A DNA stretch of 64,000 bases from assembly GCF_026013605.1 (NCBI RefSeq), contig NZ_JAPDPJ010000003.1, positions 1 to 64,000 on the forward strand. The letters run 5' to 3'. Below the pieces are notes generated by a model that saw only the letters and a list, made by a program, of their open reading frames with translations, had not been told where the DNA came from and made no database searches. The position numbers and the translations under genes were made by a program. Every line of letters starts with the position of its first letter. The first letter of the stretch is position 1. Below are positions 35,495 through 45,284 of the stretch, piece by piece. This stretch comes from Plebeiibacterium sediminum (GTDB lineage: Bacteria > Bacteroidota > Bacteroidia > Bacteroidales > Marinilabiliaceae).

Positions 35495-38314
35495 ATGGAA
35501 GACTTTTCTTTTGTTGGGAATAGTGAAATTGGGACTATAGAACAATTGTACCAAAGTTATCTTGAAGACCCAGAGTCTGTTGATAAAAGCTATCAGTTGT
35601 TTTTTAAGGGATTTGATTTTGCTCGTAAAAATTATGATGCTCCGGTAAATACCGGTGTAGTAAAAGAATTTAATGTAGCCAACCTTATTCATGGCTACCG
35701 TCAAAGAGGACATTTATTTACAAAAACAAATCCTGTACGTCAGCGTCGTCAGTATTTTCCTTCTTTAGATGTTGAAAACTTTGGCTTAGAAAAAGCTGAT
35801 TTGGAGATGGAGTTTGAAGCCGGATCTAAATTAGGACTTGGAAAGGCCAAGCTAAAAGATATTATTGCGCATCTTCAGCAAACCTATTGTGAATCAGTAG
35901 GTGTTGAGTATCTGTATATTCGTCATCCGGAGGTTGTGGAGTGGTTAAAGCATAAAATGGAAACGGTTAAAAACACACCAGATTTCGATGTTGCAAAGAA
36001 AAAGCGTATTTATGATCAGTTGAAGGCTGCAGCTGGATTTGAGAGTTTTATACATAAAAAGTTTGTAGGTCAGAAGAGATTCTCCATTGAAGGGTCTGAG
36101 GTTATTATTCCTGGGTTACAGGCTTTAATTAATAGAGGAGCAGAACTAGGTGTTGAGGAAGTCATGATTGGTATGGCTCACCGTGGACGATTAAATGTTT
36201 TGGCCAATATTTTAAAGAAACCATATAAAAATATCTTTAAGGAGTTTGTTGGAGATGAATACGCTGAAGGAATTTCATTAGGTGATGTTAAATACCATTT
36301 AGGTTATCAGAATGATGTTGAAACCCGCAGTGGTCAAAAAGTAAGAGTAAACCTGGCGCCAAACCCATCACACCTTGAAACTGTTGGTCCTATCATTGAA
36401 GGAATAACAAGATCAAAAATCAATAATAAATATAATGATGATTACAATAAGGCTATTCCTGTCGTAATTCATGGAGATGCTGCAATTGCAGCTCAGGGAG
36501 TAGTTTATGAGGTGATTCAGATGAGCCAGTTAAAAGGTTATAAAACTGGCGGTACTATTCATATTGTAATCAATAACCAGGTTGGATTTACAACTAACTA
36601 TCTGGATGCCCGATCAAGTACTTATTGTACAGATGTGGGTAAAGTAACCCGTAGCCCGGTTTTTCATGTTAATGGAGATGATGCTGAAGCAATAGTGTAT
36701 GCTTTAGAACTGGCTGTGGAATTCAGACAAAAGTTTAATACTGATGTATTTGTAGATGTTCTTTCGTATCGAAAATATGGTCATAATGAGGGTGATGAAC
36801 CAAGGTTTACTCAACCAACTTTATATAAGGCTATATCAAAACATCCGAATCCAAGAGATATTTATGCAGATAAACTGTTGGAGCAAAATATTTTCTCAAA
36901 AACAGAAATTAACGATCTACAAAACAATTTCAATCAATATTTAGAACAACAGTTAGAAGATTCTAAAAAAATTGATAAGGTTGTTATACAACGATTTTTA
37001 GAAGATGACTGGGTAGATTACAGATACCCTGATCCGGGTGATTTTGTTACACCAATAAAAACCGGAGTTGATGAGAAAACAATTTTATCATTAAGTGAAA
37101 AGCTAACCAGTTTGCCTGATGATAAGCCATTTTTTAAGAAAGCGGTAAAAATATTAGAGGATCGTAAAAAAATGGTTGCCGAAGATCGTTTGGATTGGGC
37201 AATGGGAGAATTACTGGCTTATGCTACTTTGGTTACAGAAGGTAGTCCGGTTCGTTTAAGCGGACAGGATAGTGTAAGAGGTACTTTTGCGCATCGTCAT
37301 GCAGGATTGGTTATTCAGGATTCTGAGGAACTTTATTTTCCGCTTAAAAACTTGTCTGAAGGTCAGGCTCCATTTCATGTTTATAACTCATTATTATCTG
37401 AATATGGTGTTATGGGTTATGAATACGGATATGCATTAGCTACACCTAAGGGATTAACAATCTGGGAAGCTCAGTTTGGTGATTTCTATAATGTAGCACA
37501 GGTTATTATTGATCAATATATTAGTTCTGCTGAGGAAAAATGGGGATTGATGAACGGTTTGGTTCTGTTTTTACCTCATGGATTTGAAGGGCAGGGACCG
37601 GAACATTCAAGTGCACGTATTGAACGATTTTTATCATTGGCAGCCAATAATAATATGCAGGTGGTCAACTGTACTACTCCGGCCAACTTCTTCCATTTAT
37701 TACGACGTCAGGTGAAACGTGATATCAGAATTCCTTTGGTGGCATTTACACCAAAGAGTTTACTGCGTCATCCTAAATGTACTTCTAAAGTCAGTGATAT
37801 AGTTGAAGGAGGCTTTGAGGAAGTAATTGATGATGATAATGTAAAAGTTGACAAAGTAAAAAGAGTAGTATTCTGCTCCGGTAAGATTTATTACGACTTA
37901 TTGGCTCGTAAAGAGGAGTTGGATGCCAGGGATATTGCTTTGATCAGAATAGAGCAATTGCACCCATTCCCCAAAGATAAGTTGGATGCTGTAGTGGCAA
38001 AATATAAAAATGCCATATTGCACCTTTGGGTACAGGAAGAGCCTGAAAATATGGGAGCATGGAAATACATTAGAGGAATGTTTAAAGGTGTAAGCCTGAT
38101 TCCTGTAGCCCGTTTAGCAAGTGGAAGTCCGGCAACAGGATTAAACGGTCTTCATATGGTAGGGCAGAAGGAAATAGTAGATAAAATATTTAAAAAGTGT
38201 CATTGCGAACTGCATAATAAATATTGTGGCTTACAATGTGTAGATGGAAAAGACCGCAAGGAAATCCTTAAACAACATAAATATTTTTCGAAAAAATCCC
38301 GTTTCTCTATTTAA
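35495..38314 (+). CDS. sucA: 2-oxoglutarate dehydrogenase E1 component
   Basis: Thiamine-diphosphate enzyme of 939 aa that decarboxylates 2-oxoglutarate in the TCA cycle. The N-terminal segment (about 10-45, GTIEQLYQSYLEDPESVDKSY) is typical of the family. Active-site regions include MAHRGRLNVLANI, the TPP/Mg motif GDAAIAAQGVVYE through VINNQVGFTT, and YRKYGHNEGDEPRFTQP. The C-terminal transketolase-type domains include HGFEGQGPEHSSARIERFL. The E2 gene follows 91 bp downstream. E3 (lipoamide dehydrogenase) is not in the window. An oxoglutarate dehydrogenase rather than a ferredoxin oxidoreductase points to respiratory metabolism. Confidence 0.97.
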   Translation: MEDFSFVGNSEIGTIEQLYQSYLEDPESVDKSYQLFFKGFDFARKNYDAPVNTGVVKEFNVANLIHGYRQRGHLFTKTNPVRQRRQYFPSLDVENFGLEKADLEMEFEAGSKLGLGKAKLKDIIAHLQQTYCESVGVEYLYIRHPEVVEWLKHKMETVKNTPDFDVAKKKRIYDQLKAAAGFESFIHKKFVGQKRFSIEGSEVIIPGLQALINRGAELGVEEVMIGMAHRGRLNVLANILKKPYKNIFKEFVGDEYAEGISLGDVKYHLGYQNDVETRSGQKVRVNLAPNPSHLETVGPIIEGITRSKINNKYNDDYNKAIPVVIHGDAAIAAQGVVYEVIQMSQLKGYKTGGTIHIVINNQVGFTTNYLDARSSTYCTDVGKVTRSPVFHVNGDDAEAIVYALELAVEFRQKFNTDVFVDVLSYRKYGHNEGDEPRFTQPTLYKAISKHPNPRDIYADKLLEQNIFSKTEINDLQNNFNQYLEQQLEDSKKIDKVVIQRFLEDDWVDYRYPDPGDFVTPIKTGVDEKTILSLSEKLTSLPDDKPFFKKAVKILEDRKKMVAEDRLDWAMGELLAYATLVTEGSPVRLSGQDSVRGTFAHRHAGLVIQDSEELYFPLKNLSEGQAPFHVYNSLLSEYGVMGYEYGYALATPKGLTIWEAQFGDFYNVAQVIIDQYISSAEEKWGLMNGLVLFLPHGFEGQGPEHSSARIERFLSLAANNNMQVVNCTTPANFFHLLRRQVKRDIRIPLVAFTPKSLLRHPKCTSKVSDIVEGGFEEVIDDDNVKVDKVKRVVFCSGKIYYDLLARKEELDARDIALIRIEQLHPFPKDKLDAVVAKYKNAILHLWVQEEPENMGAWKYIRGMFKGVSLIPVARLASGSPATGLNGLHMVGQKEIVDKIFKKCHCELHNKYCGLQCVDGKDRKEILKQHKYFSKKSRFSI

Positions 38315-38405
38315 TGATACCCACTCTTTAAATTGCTTTAAAGACAAGGAATCAATTTGAGAACAGGTAATAATTGATAGTAAAGAAAGGTTAAATAAAC
38401 AAGTC

Positions 38406-39668
38406 ATGATAATTGAAATAAAAGTTCCATCACCAGGAGAATCTATTACCGAAGTTGAGATAGCCAGCTGGTTGGTAAATGATGGTGATATAGTAACACA
38501 AGATCAGGAATTGGCTGAAATTGAATCTGATAAGGCCACCTTAACCATAAATGCTGATAAAGCAGGAAAAATAAAAATTGTATTAGAAGCTGGAGAAACC
38601 GTTGCTGTAGGCGAAGTTGCCTGCACCATTGATACATCGGTGGCTCCCGAAGAAGGGACAGTTTCTGAGGTGAAAGAAGAACAAACAAAAGAATCGCCTG
38701 CTGTTGAATCAAAGCCTGCTGCAAAAGCTTCAAGTGAGAAGAAACCTGTATCTGAAGAATTATCAAAGGTTAAAGTTTCGCCTGTAGCTCAAAATATAAT
38801 GGAGGAAGAAGGGTGGACTGTTGAAGATGTTATCAATGGTCTGCACCGCATTTCTAAAAAGGAAATTCAAGCCATTAAGGAACAAGGGACGAGTAATGAT
38901 TCAGCCAATGTTAAAGGGATTTCATCTGCCCCAAAGGAGCGTGAACTGGACCGTCAAAAAATGAGTTCTCTTCGTAAAAAACTTAGTGCACGTTTGGTTG
39001 CTGTAAAACAGGAAACTGCCATGTTAACTACTTTTAATGAGGTTGACATGAGTGAAATTATGGCAATGAGAAAGAAATATCAAAATGTTTTTGTTGAAAA
39101 GCATGGTGTTAAATTAGGTTTCATGTCATTCTTTATCAAAGCTTCTGCTTTAGCCATGAAAAAACATCCAATGGTTAATTCAATGATTGATGGTGATGAA
39201 ATAGTAACACCTAATTATGTTGATGTTTCTGTTGCAGTTCAAACACCTAAAGGATTGATGGTTCCTGTTATCAGAAATGCAGAATCGTTGAGTTTGGCTC
39301 AGATAGAAGAAACGCTAAAACAGTTGGCTGTAAAGGCTCGTTCAGGAAAAATTAGTCTGGATGAAATGACAGGAGGTACTTTTACTGTTACCAATGGAGG
39401 CGTATTTGGTTCTATGTTGTCAACACCACTGATTAATCCGCCACAGTCTGCTATTTTAGGGATGCATAATATTGTTGACAGACCTATGGCTGTTAATGGG
39501 AAAGTTGAGATCAGACCAATTATGTATACTGCATTATCTTACGATCATCGTATTATTGATGGAAAAGATTCTGTAGGATTTTTAGTTACTCTGAAGAAGA
39601 TGTTGGAAAAGCCAGAGTTAATGCTTACAGGAGGTGATGAATTGGAACGTTTGGTTTTAGATTTATAA
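38406..39668 (+). CDS. sucB: Dihydrolipoyl succinyltransferase (E2 of 2-oxoglutarate dehydrogenase)
   Basis: E2 core enzyme of 420 aa that transfers succinyl groups to CoA. An N-terminal lipoyl domain (about 1-77) carries the lipoylated Lys in [11 protein letters not shown] Lys/Glu/Ala/Pro-rich flexible linker and a peripheral subunit-binding domain (about 120-155, [15 protein letters not shown]) follow. The acyltransferase domain (about 190-420) has the catalytic [11 protein letters not shown] motif. The order and length are standard. It is transcribed with sucA. An imperfect palindrome follows the stop. Confidence 0.97.
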   Translation: MIIEIKVPSPGESITEVEIASWLVNDGDIVTQDQELAEIESDKATLTINADKAGKIKIVLEAGETVAVGEVACTIDTSVAPEEGTVSEVKEEQTKESPAVESKPAAKASSEKKPVSEELSKVKVSPVAQNIMEEEGWTVEDVINGLHRISKKEIQAIKEQGTSNDSANVKGISSAPKERELDRQKMSSLRKKLSARLVAVKQETAMLTTFNEVDMSEIMAMRKKYQNVFVEKHGVKLGFMSFFIKASALAMKKHPMVNSMIDGDEIVTPNYVDVSVAVQTPKGLMVPVIRNAESLSLAQIEETLKQLAVKARSGKISLDEMTGGTFTVTNGGVFGSMLSTPLINPPQSAILGMHNIVDRPMAVNGKVEIRPIMYTALSYDHRIIDGKDSVGFLVTLKKMLEKPELMLTGGDELERLVLDL

Positions 39669-39700
39669 CCGAAGTGTAAAAATTGTATCAAAATAATTAT

Positions 39701-39764
39701 CAGTTACCAGACTTCAGTACATAGTTTATATTTAATAATACTGTGTACTGAAATCTGAGTACTG
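39701..39764. repeat. Imperfect palindrome, CAGT-rich intergenic element
   Basis: The 21-base arm at 39701-39721 pairs with 39744-39764 at 17 of 21 positions. It lies between the convergent sucB and DUF4293 genes. The arms use CAGT/TTCAGTAC words like those of the elements at 5165 and 32211. Confidence 0.6.
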
Positions 39765-39772
39765 TATGATGT

Positions 39773-40234
39773 TTATCGTATTCTATCCATAGATCTTACT
39801 AAAGCCTCATCTTTACCAATAGCTCTAAGTGCTAAAAAGTTTAATATAGCTCCGGCAATAGGAAATACCATCGTAACACTATATGTAAGACTCTGAGCAT
39901 TTAATGCTTTCATCCCTACAGTTCCAAAATAATAAGTTAATGCTGTTGTACCGATTAGTAAACCAATATTGGCTGCACATAATCTGATTTGGATCATCCT
40001 CTTTTTAAATAAAAATATAGTAACCAACGAAACGGCAGGAGTAAGAAATAATAAAATACTTAACGCTATAGCAGAAATGCTTTTAGTAGTTTCTGTTGCT
40101 TCAATGGCGTTTATTCCTTTAAAATTTAATACATAAATTGTATCAGCAATAAATTCTATTTGATTTGTGAAAAACATAGATAGCCCAAAAGCTAATGCTA
40201 TCAATAAATAAATACTTTGAATTCTTTGTATCAT
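39773..40234 (-). CDS. DUF4293 family membrane protein
   Basis: Integral membrane protein of 153 aa with four hydrophobic segments (about 7-24, 52-75, 84-103 and 117-137). The start MIQRIQSIYLLIA is characteristic of DUF4293, a Bacteroidota family of unknown function, and the length fits. It converges on sucB across a palindromic element. Confidence 0.88.
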   Translation of the reverse strand: MIQRIQSIYLLIALAFGLSMFFTNQIEFIADTIYVLNFKGINAIEATETTKSISAIALSILLFLTPAVSLVTIFLFKKRMIQIRLCAANIGLLIGTTALTYYFGTVGMKALNAQSLTYSVTMVFPIAGAILNFLALRAIGKDEALVRSMDRIR

Positions 40235-40328
40235 ATCTAATTTTTTGGCAAAAATAGAAAGAAAATTCTTATGGCATTTGTTTTTTCTGATTAATCCTAT
40301 GTGTTAATTGTCAAATTTCAATGGTTTT

Positions 40329-40481
40329 ATGTGTTACTTTAAAGAAGGAGCTGACTCAATTATAGATTATAAACCATATACTTATGTTTATCCATTCAAA
40401 GGCTTAAAGCTTCCACCTTCATATAATGTAAAGGTGAAAAGTCATACAAATGTATGGGGGATGGGGATCATTAAACCATAA
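40329..40481 (+). CDS. Possible 50-aa small protein or remnant
   Basis: An ATG-initiated frame, MCYFKEGADS onwards, in an otherwise empty region. Composition (Tyr, Pro, Lys, Val) is protein-like, but there is no recognised domain, promoter or neighbour support. It may be the decayed end of a longer gene. Confidence 0.25.
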   Translation: MCYFKEGADSIIDYKPYTYVYPFKGLKLPPSYNVKVKSHTNVWGMGIIKP

Positions 40482-40604
40482 ATATTCAAACTATAAATAC
40501 CATTAATAAAGCAACAATATAAGTACAGCTCCTAATTTTTTTATCAGATTGATAATACATGCTATTTTATTTTATGTGAAGCTTCAACAAACAGAATTAA
40601 TTTC

Positions 40605-40632
40605 CAAACTTTGTTCTTTTGAACAAGGTTTG
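40605..40632. repeat. 12-bp hairpin with TTTT loop
   Basis: CAAACTTTGTTC (40605-40616) pairs with GAACAAGGTTTG (40621-40632) across a four-base loop, with a single T/G mismatch. It is followed by TTTTC. It lies about 370 bp from either gene and could be a terminator of an unseen transcript or part of a small RNA. Confidence 0.5.
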
Positions 40633-40860
40633 TTTTCAGATATAGTGTTTGCTCACCTCTGTAAATTGATAATTCAGATTTCATAATGTTGTAGTTTTAA
40701 GTTTATAGAATAGAGTGATAGGGAAGAAGTTGAAGCATAAAGTTACAATAGAAGCAGAGGTAAAGTCAAATATATTTTAAGAAAGAAAAAGTACGATAGA
40801 TCGTAATTTATGAAAAAAATAATACCTTTCGATGGTAAAATAAAACACGCATTTAAAGAA

Positions 40861-41739
40861 ATGACAAAACGAATTGAAGAATCAGAATTAATAATAAATA
40901 ATGATGGAAGTGTTTTCCATTTACATTTAAAACCAGGTGAATTAGCAGAAAATATAATATTGGTTGGTGACCCAGACAGAGTTAAGGTTGTAGCTTCCTA
41001 TTTTGATGAGATAGAATTAGAAAAGCGTAACAGAGAGTTTGTAAGTACTACAGGTAAGTATAAAGGTAAACGTTTTTCAGTTGTAGCAACCGGTATTGGA
41101 ACCGACAATATTGATATTGTAATGAACGAGCTGGATGCTTTGGTTAATGTTGATTTTGAAACCAGACAGGTTAAAGATCAGTTAACTACATTGAATCTTG
41201 TTAGAATTGGAACGTCAGGTTCGTTGCAAAAAGATTTACCTGTAGATTCATGCTTATTAAGTGAAAAAGCGATTGGTTTTGACGGTTTGTTAAATTTTTA
41301 TGCAAATCGTGATACTGTGTCAGATATAGCTTTTGAAAATGATTTTAAAACTGCAGTTAATTGGAACGAAAAGTTGACATCACCCTATGTAGTTGATGCA
41401 TCTTCAGAATTATTAGATAAGCTGTCAAATAATAATTTTAATACAGGAGTAACTATTTCGGCACCGGGATTTTATGGTCCGCAAGGAAGAATAATAAGAT
41501 TAGGACTGGTAGATTCTGATATCAATGAAAAAATCAGTAATTTTATATATGAAAATTTCCGTATTACAAATTATGAAATGGAGTGTTCTGCTATATATGG
41601 TTTATCAAAATTATTAGGACATAGAGCAGCTACAGTTTGTGCCATAATAGCAAATAGAAAAGCAGGCGAGTATAGCAAGGATTATAAGCCGGTGATAAAA
41701 ACATTGATTAAAAAGGTATTAGATAGTCTGGCAGAATAG
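40861..41739 (+). CDS. Nucleoside phosphorylase (uridine phosphorylase-like)
   Basis: PNP/UDP-family phosphorylase of 292 aa from the ATG at 40861 (MTKRIEESELIIN). An in-frame ATG at 40810 adds 17 residues, but relatives usually start near the ESELI segment. The phosphate and nucleoside motifs are VGDPDRVKVVASYFD, VVATGIGTDNIDIV and VRIGTSGSLQ, and the MECSAIYGLSKLLGHRAATVCAII segment is the substrate-binding region. The likely reaction is phosphorolysis of uridine or a related nucleoside; specificity cannot be settled by eye. Confidence 0.88.
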   Translation: MTKRIEESELIINNDGSVFHLHLKPGELAENIILVGDPDRVKVVASYFDEIELEKRNREFVSTTGKYKGKRFSVVATGIGTDNIDIVMNELDALVNVDFETRQVKDQLTTLNLVRIGTSGSLQKDLPVDSCLLSEKAIGFDGLLNFYANRDTVSDIAFENDFKTAVNWNEKLTSPYVVDASSELLDKLSNNNFNTGVTISAPGFYGPQGRIIRLGLVDSDINEKISNFIYENFRITNYEMECSAIYGLSKLLGHRAATVCAIIANRKAGEYSKDYKPVIKTLIKKVLDSLAE

Positions 41740-41779
41740 ACTGTTTAGTGTTGCAGAGAGGAAAAATTGATATTGAGTT

Positions 41780-42631
41780 ATGGACAAAGACAAGGTACAT
41801 GCACTAATTACATTGTTAGATGATCCCAATGAGATAGTTTTTAGTTCGGTTGAAGAGGCGTTGTTACAAGAAGAACTTGATGTTATTGTTGAGTTGGAAA
41901 AAGCCTGGGAAGGTTCTGAAAATGACATATTTCAAAGGCGTGTTGAAAATATAATTCATACACTTCAATTAAAGGATGTAAAGAGTGAGTTGCGCAAATG
42001 GGTAACTAACGGTGCTGAGAATTTATTATACGGAGCATTTTTGTTGGCAAAATACCAATATCCAGACCTAAATTATGATGAACTTAATCAACAGATTGAT
42101 CGTTTGCGTAGGGATATTTGGTTAGAATTAAATGATCATTTAACCTCTATTGAAAAGGTTAGAATTATTAATCATGTACTTTTTGATATTCATCAATTTA
42201 TACGAAATAGTTCTAATTTCTTTTCACCTCAGAATTCGTATATCAATGATGTAATGAGTTCTAAAAAAGGAAATCCTATATCTCTATCTATCATTTATTC
42301 AGTAATTTCACAACGTTTAGGATTGCCTATTTTTGGTGTTAATCTACCCAAAAACTTTATTTTATGCTATGTAGATGAAAATGCCATTAAAGAAGATGAT
42401 GATATTTTGTTTTATATTAATCCTGTTAATAAAGGAGCTATTTTAGGCAGAAGAGAAATCGAGTATTTTTTAAAGCAGCAAAAACTACCTCCTAATGTTG
42501 AGTATTTTACACCATGTTCAAATCAAGATGTTATCAAACGTGTTTTAGTTAATTTAATTTATTCGTATGATAACCAGGGAAATGAACATAAGAAACATGA
42601 ACTTCAGGAATTAATGAAGATATTTGATTAA
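41780..42631 (+). CDS. SirB1-like transglutaminase-fold protein
   Basis: Protein of 283 aa with an N-terminal helical region and a C-terminal Transglut_core2 domain like that of SirB1. The conserved block runs from about 140 to 200, including KKGNPISLSIIYSVISQRLGLP and GVNLPKNFILCYVD. The catalytic Cys of true transglutaminases is not evident at the usual position, as is common in this family, so an enzymatic role is doubtful. It starts 40 bp after the phosphorylase and ends at a terminator. Confidence 0.82.
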   Translation: MDKDKVHALITLLDDPNEIVFSSVEEALLQEELDVIVELEKAWEGSENDIFQRRVENIIHTLQLKDVKSELRKWVTNGAENLLYGAFLLAKYQYPDLNYDELNQQIDRLRRDIWLELNDHLTSIEKVRIINHVLFDIHQFIRNSSNFFSPQNSYINDVMSSKKGNPISLSIIYSVISQRLGLPIFGVNLPKNFILCYVDENAIKEDDDILFYINPVNKGAILGRREIEYFLKQQKLPPNVEYFTPCSNQDVIKRVLVNLIYSYDNQGNEHKKHELQELMKIFD

Positions 42632-42653
42632 GATAAGTCGATATATAAATGGG

Positions 42654-42683
42654 AAACAGGCTTTTATTGGGCCTGTTTTTTGT
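42654..42683 (+). terminator. Intrinsic terminator
   Basis: AAACAGGC (42654-42661) pairs with GCCTGTTT (42671-42678), followed by a T run. It lies between the SirB1-like gene and pepD. Confidence 0.88.
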
Positions 42684-42712
42684 TACTATTGAATGGTAAT
42701 AAATAAAAGCAT

Positions 42713-44176
42713 ATGAATTCATTAAATAAATTAGTACCAACAGATATATGGGGATATTTTCAAGAAATATGTAAAGTACCCCGACCGTCGAAAAAGGAAG
42801 AGCATATTATCCAGTATTTAATCAATTTTGCAGAAGAACATCAGTTAGAATATAAGAAAGATGAGATTGGTAATATTCTAATAAAAAAGCCAGCTTCACT
42901 AAATTGCGAAGAGGCTCCTTCTGTAGTTTTGCAGAGCCATATGGATATGGTATGTGAAAAGCATTCACATGTAAAACATGATTTTGAAAAAGATGCTATT
43001 ATTCCTGTAATTGAAGATGGATGGGTGAAAGCTTCCGGCACAACATTAGGAGCTGATGATGGTATTGGTATTGCTGCACAGTTGGCAGTTTTGGCTTCCA
43101 ACGAAATTAAGCATGGTCCCATAGAATGTTTGTTTACAGTTGATGAAGAAACCGGATTAACAGGAGCTTTTAATTTAAAGGATGGATTTTTTGAAAGTAA
43201 AATTCTTTTAAATCTTGACTCTGAGGATGAAGGAGAACTTTTTATAGGGTGTGCAGGAGGTTTGGATACCGTGGCAACTTTTGATATTGAAAAGGAAGAG
43301 GTTCCTGAAAAATATTTTGCGATAAACCTTCAAATCTCAGGATTGAAAGGTGGTCATTCTGGTGATGATATAGATAAAGGTTTGGGGAACGCTGTAAAAT
43401 TATTAAATCGCTTTTTATGGCAGGCAGGTAGAGAGTATAATTTGCGTGTATATAGTTTTACCGGAGGTAATTTGAGAAATGCTATTGCCAGGGAAGCTTC
43501 AGCAATTGCAGTAGTACCTGCTTCTCAAAAGGAACCGATAAGAGTTGCATTTAATATTTTTTATGATGAGGTTTGTTCTGAACTGGAACTAACAGAACCA
43601 GGAATAAAAATGCATTTGGAATCGTGTGATATTCCAGAGTATATATGGACAAAGCCATTTCAAACTAACTTTTTAAATGCCATTTATACTTGTCCTCATG
43701 GAGTGATTGAGATGAGTAGAAAAATAGAAGGATTAGTTGAAACCTCTACGAACCTGGCATCAATAAAACAAGTTGACGAACAGGTTGTTGTATCGACCAG
43801 TCAGCGAAGTTCAGTTGAAACAGCAAAAGAAAACGTTGCTGCAATGGTTCGAAGCTCATTTGAGTTGGCCGGAGCAGAAGTAAAACATGGAGAAGGTTAT
43901 CCGGGATGGGAGCCAAATACAGATTCTCAAATTCTTAGAATAACCAGAGACTCTTACGAAGAATTATTTCAAACAAAACCGATTGTAAGAGCTATTCATG
44001 CAGGATTAGAATGTGGATTGTTTCTGGAAAAATATCCAGGACTGGATATGATTTCTTTTGGGCCAACCATTAAAGGAGCTCATTCACCTGATGAAAGACT
44101 TGAAATTGAAACCGTACAAAAATTCTGGGATCATTTACTGGATGTTTTATCTAAGATAGTACAGGAAGCGGTATAA
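42713..44176 (+). CDS. pepD: Aminoacyl-histidine dipeptidase (peptidase D)
   Basis: M20-family zinc dipeptidase of 487 aa that cleaves dipeptides such as Xaa-His. Metal ligands and catalytic residues are present in order: His and Asp in QSHMDMVCEK, Asp in GADDGIGIAA, the Glu pair in VDEETGLTGAF, Asp in NLDSEDEGE, and the final His in GAHSPDERL. The lid domain lies in the middle and the length fits PepD. It is a cytoplasmic enzyme involved in peptide turnover, monocistronic between two terminators. Confidence 0.96.
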   Translation: MNSLNKLVPTDIWGYFQEICKVPRPSKKEEHIIQYLINFAEEHQLEYKKDEIGNILIKKPASLNCEEAPSVVLQSHMDMVCEKHSHVKHDFEKDAIIPVIEDGWVKASGTTLGADDGIGIAAQLAVLASNEIKHGPIECLFTVDEETGLTGAFNLKDGFFESKILLNLDSEDEGELFIGCAGGLDTVATFDIEKEEVPEKYFAINLQISGLKGGHSGDDIDKGLGNAVKLLNRFLWQAGREYNLRVYSFTGGNLRNAIAREASAIAVVPASQKEPIRVAFNIFYDEVCSELELTEPGIKMHLESCDIPEYIWTKPFQTNFLNAIYTCPHGVIEMSRKIEGLVETSTNLASIKQVDEQVVVSTSQRSSVETAKENVAAMVRSSFELAGAEVKHGEGYPGWEPNTDSQILRITRDSYEELFQTKPIVRAIHAGLECGLFLEKYPGLDMISFGPTIKGAHSPDERLEIETVQKFWDHLLDVLSKIVQEAV

Positions 44177-44213
44177 GAATTCTTTACATATTTTGAGTTT
44201 AATCTTTAAATAA

Positions 44214-44258
44214 TAAATCCTCAGTGTAGATTTTATATTCTGCCTGAGGGTTTTTTTA
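44214..44258 (+). terminator. Intrinsic terminator after pepD
   Basis: CCTCAG (44219-44224) pairs with CTGAGG (44244-44249), extended by A/T pairs outside, followed by a seven-base T run. Confidence 0.85.
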
Positions 44259-44352
44259 TTCATTTTTAATGGGGATTTATGAATGAATTTACAATATGAT
44301 TGAAATTTTAGATAATTTAGATTTTGAAAAAGAATGTTTATTAGCAAAGTAA

Positions 44353-44727
44353 ATGAATCATAAATTCAAATATATATTTGATAGTAAATCCAGAGTTTTA
44401 ACTAAACATTATTTTGGGCCAATTACTATTAATGATATAGAGTCTTCGTGGGAATATGCATTTCAAAATGCATTAATACCTAAAGAAACCATTGGATTTA
44501 TTGTTGATTACCGAAACGCAAGTCTGCATATCAGAATAGATGAATATACTGCTATCTCTAATTTCTATAAAAAGCATCTGGAGGTATTTGGAGATTGTAA
44601 AATTGGCGTATTAACAGAAGTACCACGAGATGTTGTAATACCAATGTTAGTTCAAAGCGAAGATGAAGGATATAGTTCTAAACCCTTTAGTACATTGGAA
44701 TCTGCTATTGAATGGGTGTTAAGTTGA
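44353..44727 (+). CDS. SpoIIAA/STAS-like small protein
   Basis: Cytoplasmic protein of 124 aa with alternating strands and helices. The pattern of an N-terminal strand-turn (RVLTKHYFGPITINDI), a central IVDYRNASL strand and a C-terminal STLESAIEWVL helix resembles SpoIIAA-like/STAS-fold proteins of unknown function. An 18-codon frame (44296-44352) ends in TAA immediately before this ATG and could couple translation. No enzymatic motif is visible. Confidence 0.7.
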   Translation: MNHKFKYIFDSKSRVLTKHYFGPITINDIESSWEYAFQNALIPKETIGFIVDYRNASLHIRIDEYTAISNFYKKHLEVFGDCKIGVLTEVPRDVVIPMLVQSEDEGYSSKPFSTLESAIEWVLS

Positions 44728-44791
44728 TGGTTTTACACTTTCATTTTATTGTAAGATGTATATATTTAAGTAATACTAGTTCTTAAAATCT

Positions 44792-44799
44792 TACCTTTG
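44792..44799 (+). promoter_or_regulatory. -7 promoter element (TACCTTTG)
   Basis: Perfect TAnnTTTG match ending 19 bp before the ATG at 44819. Confidence 0.55.
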
Positions 44800-44818
44800 T
44801 GTAAAATCTAACGATAAT

Positions 44819-45253
44819 ATGAAGAATGAAAGAATAGCTAACGTTGCAAATTATTTAGCTGCAGCAGTTGCATTATATATGGGTACTCTTTACCTGACAG
44901 CAAATAGTTTTATGTCTTATCATAGCGAAGCTGTTTCACATCCATGGAGTGAAGTAGAAAGCAGTTTTCAATGTTTAATTTTAGCATTAATGAGAGTTGT
45001 GGCAGGGGGATTTATAGCTACTGCAATTGTTATTGCTGTACTTCAAAAAAAGTTTACTTCAGATAGAAAATTATGGATTAGCTCTTTAATATTAATACAA
45101 GGCCTTATTGTTACTTTAACAAGTACTTATGCAACACTTATAATTAGGCTGCATACACCAGGAAAACCTCCTACATATCTGGCTATTGCTATTGGTGCAT
45201 TGTTAATTATTGGGTTTATATTTAATTATAGAACACTTAAAAGTAATAAGTAA
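44819..45253 (+). CDS. Hypothetical four-TM membrane protein
   Basis: Unrecognised integral membrane protein of 144 aa. Four hydrophobic segments lie at about 10-30, 50-75, 85-107 and 117-137, with short charged loops and a basic C-terminal tail. A TACCTTTG promoter element precedes it. It converges on the haem-binding protein gene at 45285. No family assignment or function is offered. Confidence 0.75.
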   Translation: MKNERIANVANYLAAAVALYMGTLYLTANSFMSYHSEAVSHPWSEVESSFQCLILALMRVVAGGFIATAIVIAVLQKKFTSDRKLWISSLILIQGLIVTLTSTYATLIIRLHTPGKPPTYLAIAIGALLIIGFIFNYRTLKSNK

Positions 45254-45284
45254 AAAAACTGCTGTATGTTGAGTTAAATTCAAC

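Larger units (their letters stand above)
40235..40809. other. 575-bp gene-poor region with a strong hairpin
   Basis: No confident gene. One 50-codon frame (40329-40481) starts ATG and encodes a Tyr/Pro/Lys-rich peptide ending WGMGIIKP; it could be a small gene or remnant. A strong hairpin lies at 40605-40632. The rest is AT-rich without recognisable sites. Confidence 0.45.

Noticed and set aside
38446-38766. Gln/Leu-rich minus-strand frame inside sucB
   Set aside because: Arises from the repetitive codons of the lipoyl domain and linker on the other strand.
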